64,000 bases of DNA from Ryuthela nishihirai (lineage: Eukaryota; Arthropoda; Arachnida; Araneae; Heptathelidae). A program made the position numbers and the translations under genes. The notes below the pieces were generated by a model. It did no database searches and was not told the origin of the DNA. It was given only the letters and a program-made list of their open reading frames with translations. Positions within the stretch are counted from its first letter, which is position 1; every line of letters starts with the position of its first letter. Shown piece by piece: positions 33,127 to 45,249 of this stretch. The stretch is from the NCBI GenBank assembly GCA_038380435.1, contig JAWZYU010000024.1, forward strand, positions 50,988,613-51,052,612. Reading direction: 5' to 3'.

Positions 33127-33400
33127 AATGGGAGTAGGTAAAAACTGGTGACTGATACAAACCAGTCTACTGAAAGAATTCAGCAAAACAAATAACTGAT
33201 ACAAACTAGTTCTCCAAGGTACTCTGTAAAGCTATTGGGTGATAACAACTATTTTGCTGACAGTGAGTAAAACTGATAATTGGTACGAATTAGTTACCAG
33301 TCTACTGAGAGTACTCAGTAAAACTGATGACTGTACGAGTAACTAGAGCGACGGTATAAACTTAGTAAAACTGGTGGCTGAATCTAATCTCAATGGCAAA
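33127..33400. repeat. Degenerate tandem repeat
   Basis: Several loose units around AGTAAAACTGATGACTG, CTACTGAGAGTACTC and TACAAACTAGT, with spacing of about 50-80 bp. No coding signal. Confidence 0.5.
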
Positions 33401-34700
33401 ACAAATGTAATTTAAGAAATATAAAATATTTCAATAACATTTTATTTAATTATTTACTGGTAATACATAGTATATATACATAATTTAAAAAATATGTTGG
33501 GAAGGTTAGAAACCCTTTAATTATGCGTTCCTGCTATCCCACACATACACACACACACACACACGCATATATATCAAATAATATAATTTTATTTCATTAT
33601 CTATTGGTAGTTTTTATGACTTTACATGATATATAATATGACATTTAACTTTACCTAAGTTTTGAAATAATGGTCTGATTTATTTTGAGACACCTTATTT
33701 TTGATCTCCAAATAACTATTTTCCTTAAACAACTGTTCTAAAGACAACTGTTTCCTTAGACCAACTATTTAAAAATTACCTAGAGAACACCCAAATGCTA
33801 AACAAATTCCTGTAAACCTAATGCCAAAAAATTCAGTAAAATCAGAGACCTTCACTTCTCCAATGAACAAAAACGCGTCTCAAGGTTACAGCATACCCAA
33901 CTCTGCACATAAGCATTTCCGGGTTTATACAGACAAGTCTCCTTTTCACACATATGAATACGAAGCAATAAAATGAAAAACTAACATGAAATCCTAACCT
34001 TCATTTATCCACGTATTCAACTGTAAAAGTTTCTCCGCAACGATTGCAAGGGAACTTCTCTTTTAATTACCCCAGGAGAGTTGTATTACTCCGCCAGTGC
34101 CAAGATGAGGCTACAAGCTACTTCTCTATGAACAGAACGTTATATGGGGACTCTGTCCCTCCCTCCGATGTAATTTATTTTCATTAAGCAACAGTCCAGG
34201 AATAAGTAAACACAAAACAAGCTTTAAAATAAAGTGTTCTTCGTCGCCATTAATTCTTTTGTCTTGCTACTACAGTAGAGGATGGTTACAACTGCTCAGA
34301 GAGAAAGAGTATTTATTTTAATGATGGTGTTCTCTCTGTTCTCTTCTCTGGGGAGAAGAGACGATGGTAATTAAAAAGGATGTTTCTTTGGTGCGCTGGA
34401 GCTTCGGAGTCAAACAAAGAAACATTTCTTTGTTTAGTGTGTGTAATCTCAAAATGGCTTTTTTCCTTTCTTAAATTTATATTTAATTTATTTTTTTTTT
34501 GATGAGGGAAAAAGACATGTTCACCGACAAACTTTTTTTTCAAACGCCTACAAGTGTTCCTTTTTCGGATTTTAATATAGTTTGGTTTATTCTTTAAATA
34601 ATAAGGATTGAATGGTCAGTAGGGAAATGATTAGTTTCTAAGTGTAATTTGTTTTAAGCGAAATGAGCTGAAGAAAAGCCTTGCCGGAAGTATCAGAAAC
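33400..34700. other. AT-rich stretch with CA microsatellite
   Basis: (CA)n at 33541-33565. 33420-33560 resembles the AT-rich repeat at 4190-4560. The minus frame at 34313-34543 is lysine-rich and unrecognised. Confidence 0.4.
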
Positions 34701-34704
34701 TTTT

Positions 34705-34806
34705 GTAGCGCTTGAGTCGTTTTATCTCTGATATACGCTTTCTTTCACAATTGGTTATATTGTAAGATTACAAGGACTACATGGGTTCAGAGTTGATCAG
34801 GAGAAG
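34705..34806 (-). mobile_element. Old SINE-A, split (tail part)
   Basis: Decayed tail (GAGTCGTTTTATCTCTGA, GGTTATATTGTAAGATTACA, AGGACTACATGGGTTCAGAG). It continues at 35197-35278 with CTACTGGAGAACTGTTAGGAG and GTTCTTTAACGTGCACAG. Confidence 0.65.
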
Positions 34807-35196
34807 TTGGGTTGGGTTGTTTTACCTCTGAGCGGCACTTTTTTGCACACCATGGGCTAAATGGCCAGGTCACATGGACCCCGAAGGCTCAGAGAAGGTT
34901 GGGGGAGGGGACCCACTGGAACAGCTGTTGGGAGACAGATGGTAGCCTCCCGTCAAGGCCATCCAGTGTGTTCTTTAACGTGCACAGGGTATGGCTCTCC
35001 CGCACACGGGGCCACGGCTTAACGTCCCATCCGACGGACGGCGGCCTATTCCAAGCCCATCGGTGTCCCCTACTGACTGTGGGCAGGGCGGGGAATTTTG
35101 CGGAGATAAATCTCAACGCTGACCCAGCTGGGACTCGAACCTGGGAACTACAGATTACGAGCCTGGCGCGCTACCGACTGAGCCACCCCCGCCCCA
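34807..35196 (-). mobile_element. SINE-A, full length, TSD ATCAGGAGAAG
   Basis: Close-to-consensus unit with 11-bp duplications at 34796-34806 and 35197-35207, nested in an older copy of the same orientation. Its antisense strand has an uninterrupted 132-codon frame that runs through nearly the whole SINE. Confidence 0.95.
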
Positions 35197-35279
35197 ATCA
35201 GGAGAAGTAATCTACTGGAGAACTGTTAGGAGATTGGTGGATGTTTTTCTCATCCAGCGTGTTCTTTAACGTGCACAGC

Positions 35280-38200
35280 CTCTTATATCATAATGGGGAT
35301 TGGAAGCACACTAACAAAAGAATTAATTTTTAAACATAGATGTACATGGTTGACATAATTAAATTTAAGTATGTAAAAATAATACTGGTAGGTTTTTTTT
35401 AATTTATTAATAAAATTTGAAATATAATTTTTTTAAATAAATTCTAATGAATAAATTATTTTATTTTAAGCTATTTAAAAATAAATGTATTATATAGGGG
35501 TGGTTTTCCATTCTTCTTTCCTCCCTGCTGGTACATTTGCTACTAATGACGTTAGGGTGGACTACTCATTGGCTTAAATAACTGGACTCTATCAATATGT
35601 ATACTATATACATATGTGCACTTTATTAATAGTTTAAACAATATAGTGCACAATCGTATAAAGAACAGCGACTGCCACCGGCCAAGTCACTCAAACAAGA
35701 CAGTAGTATTCCCAAACCTATTGACAGGCTATACCCCAGTCTTCTGATGCTCCCAACACCAATACAAACAAAAACTGTTAAATGGATACAATACGCTGCC
35801 TCAGAACTGTCTCCTACAAGAATCCAGATGCAACTGTCTTTTTCTACATTCTTTCCCTTGTTCGAAACTACTACCAGTGTGATCACGTGACGAATTTTGA
35901 GGGTATGAGGGGGTAAGGCTCCCTACATCCAATCAGATACGTCAGCGTTCCAAGGTATTGGGCGACCTTCATTGAATTCAAATCCGAGCCCGGCCCCGAG
36001 CTGCTCTTCTTGTTGTTAGGCAAGGCTCTGCAGAAAAATGGCGCTCCTGTTTCGTCCTTACAATATCTTTGGTGAAACTTTCAAAAATTAATTCGCTTAA
36101 ATTGTTATGCATATGTAATTTTCCTCCTATCTTTTCTCCTTTTGTTCGATGTCTGTCCGGGTCCGGTGTATCTAGGATTCAGGATTTTTTTTTTAATTTA
36201 GACAAATTTAACCTATCTCTTAGCTTTATCTTCAGCAAGATTTTACCATAAAAAACTTAGTTTAAAAGTTAATGAGTATGAAATTTGACTTTCCAAGGAA
36301 ATAATATGAACATTTTCTAAAAATACATTGTCTAAAAGATTTACATCGTTAAACCGCCAATTTTATTCCCTCTGTGACAAGGCAATACTCTCCGGAATGA
36401 AATTGGAGTACTTCTGTTTGATGAATAAAATATATTGATTTCCAACTCTCAAGTTAAAAAACTTTTGCTTTTCAGCAGGCCCAGATCTAGAAAAAAACAT
36501 CGACGGTTGGGGGGAAGCAAGAAACACAATTGGTCAGGGAAAAAATATAAAGGATGGGGGGTAGAGATGGGATTTCCAATGCAGTATAACATTTCCCTTG
36601 CGTAAAAAATTCTTCAAAAATGTATGAAATATAAATAAGTTTAATATTTTTTGCCTCTATTACTCTTACTAGCATTCTGAAAGTGTATGGGGTGGCATGG
36701 CCTTCTTGCCTTCACCCCCTACATCCGGTTTTGCGCTTCAGTAATTTCCTCAAATTTTAAATGTTATTACATTTGCAAGAAATAAAACTTTTGTATGCTA
36801 TATAATTTGCAGAAATAAGAGCCGACGAGCAGTTCTTATGAGTGATGTGACACGTCCAACGTTAAAATATTAGTTTCCATGTTCCCACAGACATATTCAA
36901 CATAAAAATATGTTTACAACAGGAAGAGTGTTTCCATTGCTTATATATTTCATAATATTTCACGACGGAGTTTACAGCAATTCCCAGAAGATAACTCGGA
37001 GGGGGGGACTTTCTGTTTTCACTGAAATAACCAAAAATGATTTAAATAAAATTTTCATCGCTAGAAAGGGAAAAAACCAACTTTAATTTCTTTCATCTTT
37101 ATCAATTTTTGTTTTCGTTTATTTGCAGAGCTTAAGTTTCAAACAGATTTTTTTTGTTATAAACTACCTTTAGTTTGCTCGAGTCTTAAAAACTTCCAAT
37201 TTTGTTTTTGTAATGATTGAATAGCATTCTGTTTGCATGTTTTCCTTTTACTTCACTTTCTTAAACTATTCAGCAAATAACACAATTTAGGGTATTGCAA
37301 ACATTTGGTGACGAAAGAGAGAAATTTGATACATCCTAATTAAATAACATCTTATATTCTTGCTTCTGTATCGCGATGCTATAAATGAACTAAACGAATT
37401 AACTCTCTCCAACTAAAAAAAACACGAAGAAAGGCTTTAATTAGGATAAAAAAAGCCAATTGAATTATGTGATTTAATATAATATTATTGAGTTTCCTCT
37501 CTTTGTAGAAGATGTTGCGTTTACCATCATTATTACCGCCAATACAGAGAACACGTGGGAAAAATAATCTATTGGGGATGAGAGCTTTATATTCAGTTTC
37601 TCGAAGGAGAAAGTAGACATTGTTAATGTGAAAAAAATAACACATTGCATGCGTGTTTGATATTCACAACAGGAGTTTCCGTCTTAAGCTTCTGGATCCT
37701 TCAAATCTTAACTTTGATGAGAGAGCATCATCACCTTGGCAACTAGAATCTGTATCACAACGTATTCATATTGGACAAAAAATTAAATAGTGAAGGAAAT
37801 GTTTTGATATCTTTACTAAATAAAACGATAGCATGAAAAATGCTGAATAATGTATAGCAAAGTAACTGAGCAAGCAAAATGAAGTTTTATTCTTTATTTT
37901 ACTGGAAAAAGTGACATTTTGTGTTGATTTCCGTGTTTGTGAACTTGAGTGATTGTTTCCCCCGTGGAACATTCTCGTCTCCAATAAATCAGTCATTTGT
38001 GTAAACATAGTCTCAAGTTCGAAGAGGAATTAAATCTATTAGAACAAAAATGGCGACTGCAACCGACCAAGCATCTCGCAGCAACCAATCAATGATTAAC
38101 AAACAAAATTCGTTAAATGATTACAATTTTAATATATTGTGATGTGCAATATATATTGCACATCACAATATATATCATTATATATATATATCATTTATAC

Positions 38201-38480
38201 TCAGATTCGCTTTTATTGAAGCCAGGTAAGCAAATAAGCAGCGCATTCGAAGGATTTCAAAAGCATATTCTTTACGAAAACAAATGAAAATGATATCAAT
38301 ATTTTGTTATAACAATAGTTCCCAACATTTTGAATCCCAGCACTCCTTTTACCCTTTCTAATATCAATTTACCTATTCTAATTCCTCCTTTGCACATTCG
38401 AATGCCCCTTTTCCCTTTCTAATGCCCGTTTACCCTTTATGACACCCCGTTACTATTCCTAACTTCATGGAATATAAAGC
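35280..38480. other. Gene-poor AT-rich stretch
   Basis: No gene or SINE recognised. 36480-36740 begins with a word shared with 27865 and is a probable dispersed repeat. 38132-38173 is a perfect 42-bp palindrome followed by AT repeats to about 38190. Short frames (35626-35886, 37379-37645, 37766-38008) lack known motifs. Confidence 0.4.
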
Positions 38481-38499
38481 ATTTTTTCCTGTATATAAG

Positions 38500-39050
38500 T
38501 AAAAATTATCAATATAATTGTTATTAATATTGACCATATATGCAAATGTGCGAGGAGTTTGATACTGTATCCAAAAATGTCTAAGGTTTTTCTGTGAAAA
38601 AGAAATATCAAAAATCTGTTTTTTCCAAAAACTATTTAATATTCCATTTAATTAACTTCTACCAAAAATCTCAAGAACCCGCAAACTCCATATTGATTTA
38701 GACCCTTCAACGAAAAACTGCTTGTCATTTGCAAATTTAATAAAATAAGTGTGTTAGAAGAACTTTGATACAGAAGTTAATTTAGAACTTTGTGGAAAGA
38801 TTTCTTTCACTATTCGTCGGTTCGTATAAGTTTCTTAAGAGATATTGCTGTTGTTAAGTATTCACACTTCCATAACTCATTAAATACTGAACGAATATTG
38901 TTGGAAATCGAAATATTGATATATTTGATTGAGATCTGTTATCAGATTTTTAAAAACAAAAAAACTCATATTAGAAATTAAAGAGCTTCAACGTTAACTT
39001 CCCATTGGCACAATATAGGGTTGTGCCTTAATTTATGGAAAACAGTGTAT
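38500..39050. mobile_element. Long inverted-repeat MITE, copy 2 (right arm preserved)
   Basis: 38745-39045 matches the right half of the element at 24785 (CACTATTCGTCGGTTCG-type variant, CATAACTCATTAAATACTG, then AACGAATATTGTTG, CTTAATTTATGGAAAACAG). The left half is strongly diverged. Confidence 0.65.
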
Positions 39051-39059
39051 TTTAGAAAA

Positions 39060-39709
39060 TTTAAACTAATTGAATTAAAGTTTGAATAACTGCTGGTAAA
39101 TATACTAGTGTCCAAATGCATATAATAACGACAAAAATTTAAGAACTGGAGTATTTTGCTAAGTCTAAATGAAAAACTAATAAGATGATTTTAGCCACCA
39201 CCAAAGAAGTTGCGCTATAAAATTTAACTACAGTACTTAACCAGTTAGAATGAAAGAGCTCTGGTAAAGATCCAATCCGTATTTTTCACAAGAAGCCGAT
39301 GAAATCGTGTTCAATCTGTACTCTCTCCTCATTGTAAACTTTTTACTCTCATCCTCAGATCAAAGGAGAGTAGGGTGGGATACATAAAGAGGAGAAGAGT
39401 GCGTGAGCCACTAGCTGGTTTACACGCACTTTAGCATTGTCACCCATTGTGTACATCACATGTGAGTCGTGGCGTGGTTTAATTGGGAGGAAACTGAATT
39501 TATCGGCTTTGACCTCAATAGCTGGAAAAAAAATGATAAAGTTGGACAGATAAGGCACGCAGCAGCTGGAAGAAGCAGACTAATTCGATGTTTTTCCTCT
39601 CTGGGAATGAGAGCTACCAGTAGGTTTTACGTAGTAATTTCAAAGCTGAAAAAAATAATGTTTGTAATTGAAAATCGGGTCGCTCTTAATAGTTTTGGAA
39701 GCTCGTATT
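39060..39709. other. Unassigned stretch
   Basis: No repeat or coding signal that I can name. A plus-strand 100-codon frame (39469-39771) runs into the SINE-A tail and is not a convincing gene. Confidence 0.3.
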
Positions 39710-39722
39710 CTGTATTTCATGA

Positions 39723-40102
39723 TTGGGTTGTTTTACCTCTGAACAGCACTTTTTTTTTTTGCACACAGTAAGCTGAATGGCCAGATCACAAGGACCCCGA
39801 GGGCTCAGAGAAAATTGGGGGAGGGATCCACTGGACAGCTGTTAGGAGACAGATGGAAGCCTCCGGTCAAGGAGATCCAGAGTGTTCTTTAACGCGCTCA
39901 AGATATGGCTCTACCACACAGGGATACACGACTTAACGCTACATCTGACAGACGACGCCCTTTCCAATCCCATCGGTGCCCCCTACTGAACGAGGGCAGA
40001 GAGTTTTGTGGGAAAATTTAAAAGATGGCCCAGATGGGACTCGAACCTGGGAACTGCAGATTACGAGCCTGGCGTGCTACCGATTGAGCCCCGCCCCCTG
40101 CC
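39723..40102 (-). mobile_element. SINE-A, full length, TSD CTGTATTTCATGA
   Basis: Perfect 13-bp duplications (39710-39722, 40103-40115) despite a moderately diverged body (for example GAACAGCAC and a ten-T run in the tail region). This indicates insertion of an already variant source copy, or faster decay inside the unit than in the TSD. Confidence 0.93.
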
Positions 40103-40147
40103 TCTGTATTTCATGAGTTTGATATCCAGCCTTTACAGAGTGGAGTG

Positions 40148-40540
40148 ATGGGGCCTGTCTCTGTCGGTAACACACTGGTCTCGTAAAATAATATCCCCAT
40201 ATTCGTTCGAGTCCCTCACTGTGCTCGAATTGAGATTTTGTTTTATATGAGACCCTTTTCCGTTCCTCTGTGAGAAAAAGAATACCGATGACCTTGAAAG
40301 GCTACTTATCTTATGTGCCTTTCAAGGTCATCGGTATTCTTTTTCTCACAGTTATCTTATGTGTATGAGAACCATGCGCAATGCACATTAAAGAGCACTT
40401 TGGATGGGTTTGGTGGGAGGTTTTTATCTGCCAACAACTATCGAGGGGATCACGTGTCCCAACCAGCTCTGTGACCTTTGGGCCTTTTATGACCTGGCCG
40501 TTTAGTCAATTGTGTTAGTCAAGTGCCCCTCAGAGAAAGA
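40148..40540 (+). mobile_element. Old SINE-A with acquired hairpin
   Basis: Diverged head (TCTGTCGGTAACACACTGG, TTCGAGTCC), body and tail (GACCTGGCCGTTTAG). In the middle, 40268-40302 and 40317-40351 are perfectly complementary 35-mers separated by 14 bp, replacing the usual body sequence. Confidence 0.75.
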
Positions 40541-40544
40541 AAGA

Positions 40545-42145
40545 AACAAACAACACAACAAAGAACCATGCAGAAAAATATAACATTCGTAATTGGAAAT
40601 CAGTTCTTTCCAAGCACTTTGCAAACTTATAGTCTCAGTTTCAAAAAATTTCAAGTATGGTCAGAATTGATATTGCTCTACTTTTTCGTATTCTGTTGCT
40701 ATTATGAGGGTGACATGCGGTGTTGTGGTGTTAGTGTAAACATAGGCACAAATGTAGAATAAGACATTAAGCCATACTAATTTCTTTTTAGTCGTATTTA
40801 CAACTTTTATGATGCTTTTTTTGTTCGTTTTTTTCTGGTTTTTGGTTACAATATGCAAGGCAAAAATTAAAAATATATTAATATTCTGTGTACTTAGTCG
40901 GGTAAAATAATGCTAAAATAGGAAACGTACTATACCAGCAAGAAAGCGTGTAAACGAGTAAAAGTTTTGGTGTTTAATTGCAATCGCCTAGCCATATAAA
41001 AAAAGGATAATAAAGTTATTCCTTTTTTATGACTTTCATTCTAAACGTCTTTTTCACCATAGACCATTCTTATATAATTGTAACTAATTCCATTTCATGT
41101 AGTGAATAATTTTTAAAAAAAATATTTCTTTATCATTTTTTTTCTAAATTTGTTTCTCCTTTACATCATTGATGGAATTTCCTAGGACCTTTTTATAGCT
41201 TAAGCAGATTTTTCTCATAAGAAATATACGACCTAAAATATTCACCGCCCGTGATTTGAACCTGGATTTCAGTTGCTTTAATGTTCTGGGGAACAAACAC
41301 GAAAATAATGCCCATTGATTTCTTGAACCCATTTAAGTCAACTCTTTTAAGTAGTGTTTTATTAAGGAAGATATTGCATTGTTTCGGACATGTTTCCCTC
41401 ACCCAGGTTGATTAGCGAATTAACATTATAAACAGTGTGCCTAAAGGCTCAATAAATAAGGTCGATACACAATGCCCAGCAGGATATTATTAGAATTGGG
41501 TAGCAATGGCCCAAAATAGTATCGGTTTCTGAGGATGCACGTTTATGGGGAATTAATTACAAAGTCTGTTTGGAATTTCGTAACCTATGGCCGTTAATGA
41601 TTGTGTATGTGATGGTGAAAAGTAGCATTATAAAGATCTGCATAGAAATTTATAACAACTCGTGGAGAAGGAAGTAAATTTTTAACAATGCTCACCATCC
41701 CTAAAACTATAAGCAACAAATTGTTTATTGATAGGGATGGCTGGAATATATGTTAATCTGTATTCCTGTGTTAGATATAGAAGAATCATGGTTTTGACAA
41801 CGTTTCAACTCATTGATTATGGCGATGTAAAATAGAGCACCAGTACCAACATGCATCAATAAAATATTATATAATATATTGAAGTCGGAGTTAAACTGGT
41901 AGCTGATGCTCTGAATAAAAAGAGTAAAGTTTAGAAAAAAATCAAAATAGTATTTAAAGTGACACCCCGGTTATTAATTTGACCAAGTTTTGTAATTCTA
42001 ACATCGATATTTAAGTAATATATGTATTTAAATACTAATATAAAATATTTGTTATTTCAAAACTTTTCAATAATATAAGGAGTCTAAATATATGCATTAA
42101 ATGGGCATTTCCTTAGGTGTGCTGCTTAATAACAAGTAGCTTCCC
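40545..42145. other. AT-rich stretch
   Basis: No recognised features. Frames at 40523-40762 (plus) and 41144-41402 (minus) have no known motif. Confidence 0.4.
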
Positions 42146-42149
42146 TTTT

Positions 42150-43330
42150 TTTCCCTCAGAATGGTCTGAAATCTTCTGCATATGGACTCAACGAGGTGTT
42201 GAAAGCATACCACACGGATGCTGGTTCACGTGGATTCGGGAATGAGTTCCAGATGTTGTAAATTGTCTGGATTTGGATCTCCATTCCGATTAGCTCATTC
42301 TTTCTCATTCCATGGGTGCTAGATTCATTTAGGATTGAGATTTGTAGACTAGAGAGACTACTGCAGTAAACTGAAGTTATTGTCATGTTCCTGGAACCAT
42401 ATCCTGGATGATTGTCGCTTTGTGACATGGAGCATTATGCTGCTGAAAGATCAGATTAGCATATGGATCCATGCTGAAGAAATTCTTTCAGTGAAAGAAC
42501 CCATTAGAAGATGGATCCATGAAGGCTTGCCCCTGGTCAGCAACGATGTTCAGCTATAAGTATCACTCAAACTTTGCTCCATTGGTATCAAGGGGTTCAA
42601 TGTGTTACATTAACACTCCCTTCAACATTTCTGGAAGGATGAATTCATGCATTCATGAGGTTTTCCCCATATCAGCTTCCTCCTATCAGCGTGAAACAAC
42701 AAGAACCCGGATTCATCAGACCAGGAGACGTTTTTCCAATCCTCCAGGTCCTTACCGTAGCCCACTCTTCAACTACAATTTCTTGTTTTTCGCTGATAGG
42801 GATGAAACTCGGTTAGGTCTTCGGCTGTCAGCGTTCAGTCTCAGCTGGGTCAGCGTTGAGTTTTCTCTACCCACGGTCAACTCGGATTTCTCTACCCACA
42901 GTCAATAGGGGACACCGATGGACTTGGAAAGGCCGCCATACCGTCGGATGTCACGTTAAGACGTTCTCCTATGTGCTGGAGTGCCATACCCTACGCACGT
43001 TAAAGAACACACTGGAGGCTACCATTTATCTCCTACAGCTCTTCCAGTGGGTCCCCTCCCCCAACCTTTTCCGAGCCTTCGGGGTCCTTGTGACCTGGCC
43101 ATTTAGTTCATTGTGTGCAGAAAAGTGCCGTTCAGAAGCAGAATAATCCAACCATCTGGAACTAATCACAAGGCGTCTCAGCCTCCGTCGTTGTTTTGAA
43201 CCACAGGACTGCCGTTGGGTTGGATTCTTTTTGGAGGTGTTGAACCATCTCGATACACGAGATACTGTCATCTGTGATAACCTCAGCAGGGTTGATGTTC
43301 ATACATACGCTCTGGAACCAACTTACCATG
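42150..43330 (-). pseudogene. Tc1-like transposon 3 remnant, interrupted by SINE-A
   Basis: The nucleotide sequence, read inverted, follows a Tc1 element. GTGACTTTGAACGTGGCATG near 43340 is the N-terminal region; the part around 42830-42700 (inverse of ACCAGGAGACGTTTTTCCAA) covers the W-x-x-V-x-W-S-D-E region; 42570-42390 the middle, with Q-Q-x-N-A-P-C-H-like codons (TTTCAGCAGCATAATGCTCC); 42385-42330 the S-P-x-L-N region, badly decayed (CTACAAATCTCAATCC). There are many stops and frameshifts. The identification rests on nucleotide resemblance to Tc1 elements of the TACACTCA-end group and is by eye. Confidence 0.6.
42845..43155 (+). mobile_element. SINE-A, 5'-truncated, inside Tc1 remnant 3
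   Basis: Starts in the region CAGCTGGGTCAGCGTTGAG just after the B box. A TCTACCCACGGTCAACTCGG / TCTACCCACAGTCAAT duplication occurs at 42867-42905. The body and tail are near complete. Confidence 0.8.
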
Positions 43331-43339
43331 CCACGTTCA

Positions 43340-43824
43340 AAGTCACAAAAATTTCCTCTTTCCCCATCTCTTGTTCAATTGCACACATACAGATAACATG
43401 ATATGAACATATGATTCTTCTTCAAATGAAACTGTTATTCCGGAAATCACTCAGATCTTTAGCCCCTCTCGCGTAAATTCTATTAAGAAAGATCACTGAA
43501 CTATGTGGGCTGTCCTCTCAACTGAGTCTGGAAAACAGAAATAAAAAAAAATTAAATTGCCAGTCAATTTAGATCGGTTGTCAAAAGAACATTCTAGAAT
43601 TTCCAGAAGGAAATTCGTCTAATGCAAAAGCACCACGGTAAAATTTGGGCAGTAAATCAAATTCTCTCAATTAATCTTTTATCCTTCAAAAACTGTAGAA
43701 TTAATTTATAAGAATAACTTTTTTTCTCAAATTATGGTGTCTTTAAGCCTGAATTCCTTAATTCCATTTTTTTTCCAACGAGTGAAACATTACTCTCTAT
43801 GAGTATCAAATTCCATGCTGCCAC
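43340..43824. other. Unassigned stretch
   Basis: AT-rich, no recognised features. Confidence 0.4.
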
Positions 43825-43837
43825 TGAAGTAAAGGTT

Positions 43838-44193
43838 GGTTGGGTTGGTTTGTTTTACCTCTGAGCGGCACTTTTTTGCACACCATGGGCTAAATGGCCA
43901 GGTTACAAGGACCCCGAAGGCTCAGAGAAGGTTGGAGGAGAGGATCCACTGGAACAGCTGTTGGGAGACAGATGGTAGCCTCCCGTCAAGACCATCCAGC
44001 GTGTTCTTTAACGTGCACAGGATATGGCTCTCCCGCACACGGCACCAAGGCTTAACGTCCCATCAGACGGACGGCGGCCTTTCCAAGCCCATCGGTGTCC
44101 CCTACTGACCGTGGGCAGGGCGGGGAATTTTGCGGAGATAAATCTCAACGCTGACGCAGCTGGGACTCGAACCTGGGAACTACAGATTACGAG
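43838..44193 (-). mobile_element. SINE-A, 5'-truncated before the A box, TSD TGAAGTAAAGGTT
   Basis: Perfect 13-bp duplications at 43825-43837 and 44194-44206. The unit stops at CAGATTACGAG, so the B box is present but the A box and first 30-odd bases are missing. A clean TSD around a truncated head shows truncation happened at insertion. Confidence 0.95.
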
Positions 44194-44321
44194 TGAAGTA
44201 AAGGTTATATTTAAGGGCAAGAAAACAAAATTCTGGTAATTTATTCTAGCAATTTTAACGGCCTTACGTATTCTTTCTATTTAACTCGTATATCATTTGA
44301 TGGCATGCATTACGTTAATTC

Positions 44322-44505
44322 AGAGGGACCTGGGTTTGAGCCCCAGCTAAGGCATGGATGTTTGTGTTATCTTTCTGCTGAGGTCCCACCTCCTCATAGA
44401 CCTTCTACTGTGGCCTACCATTCTTCTATGGTTTTCTCAGACTTCTGTGACAAGCACCTGCTTGAGGGAATGTTTATTTATTTTATTTTTTATATGAACA
44501 TATTT
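44322..44505 (+). mobile_element. SINE-B, 5'-truncated
   Basis: Begins at GAGGGACCTGGGTTTGAGCC (B box) without the A box, continues GGCATGGATGTTTGTGTTA and ends GCACCTGCTTGAGG with a TTTATTTATTTT tail. Confidence 0.8.
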
Positions 44506-44509
44506 TTGC

Positions 44510-45090
44510 TCGCTTTCAGAAAACGAGCTATTTATTTTTTGTCTGTAGATATTTATTCATTTTCTTTTTGCTTTAAGAGATGAATTAGAAAATATTTTGT
44601 GTTGGATAGATATTGAGCGCTACCAAAGTATTAAGATTCGCATTTTCAAAATCTTCCAACAGTTTCAATTTTCACCGTTGGCGACACTATAGTTGTAAAA
44701 TAGTCAAAATTTTAAATTAGTATTGTAAGCGAGTGCTATAGATTTAAAATTTTGATGAAACAGTTCATGGATACCGCATTCTATCATCTTAACAAGATAG
44801 ATTTACCATCTCACTACATAGTCGACAGAAGAACTCATATTTCTGGATTACAGATTGAAATAAGCAATAACTTCCGTGTTGGATAAGTTCTAATAAATCA
44901 TCGCCATCCATAATCTTCCAATAATTCGAAATTCAAACGATAGAGGGCGCATATTGTTCTTAATGGGAAGCTACATATTATACTTTTGAAAAAAGCACTG
45001 CTCATTTGTCAAAGACGATTGGTCTTTTAAATTATTTTTATTCATGCCTGTGTGTTGTATGTAAAGTGAGATACAAAATAAGCATAAATA
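44510..45090. other. Unassigned stretch
   Basis: No recognised features. Confidence 0.35.
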
Positions 45091-45095
45091 AAAAA

Positions 45096-45242
45096 TAAAA
45101 ATAAATACCCCTCAAGCAGCTGCTTGCCACAGAGGTCTGACAGGAGCCTCTCAGTTTAATGCACCATAAGAGAAGGTCTGTGAGGATGGCGGGACCTCAG
45201 CAGAAAAACAACACAAACATCCATGCCTTACCTGGGGCTCGA
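45096..45242 (-). mobile_element. SINE-B, 5'-truncated in the B box
   Basis: The tail AAATAAAAATAAATACCCC at the left and body through CATCCATGCCTTACC; it stops at GGGGCTCGAT, inside the B box complement. ATAAGC on both sides may be a short TSD. Confidence 0.85.
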
Positions 45243-45249
45243 TAAGCTC

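Noticed and set aside
34812..35210. Conserved proteins starting M-G-C-F-T-S-E-R seen at many places
   Set aside because: All lie antisense in SINE-A copies; repetition of the DNA, not protein conservation, explains them.
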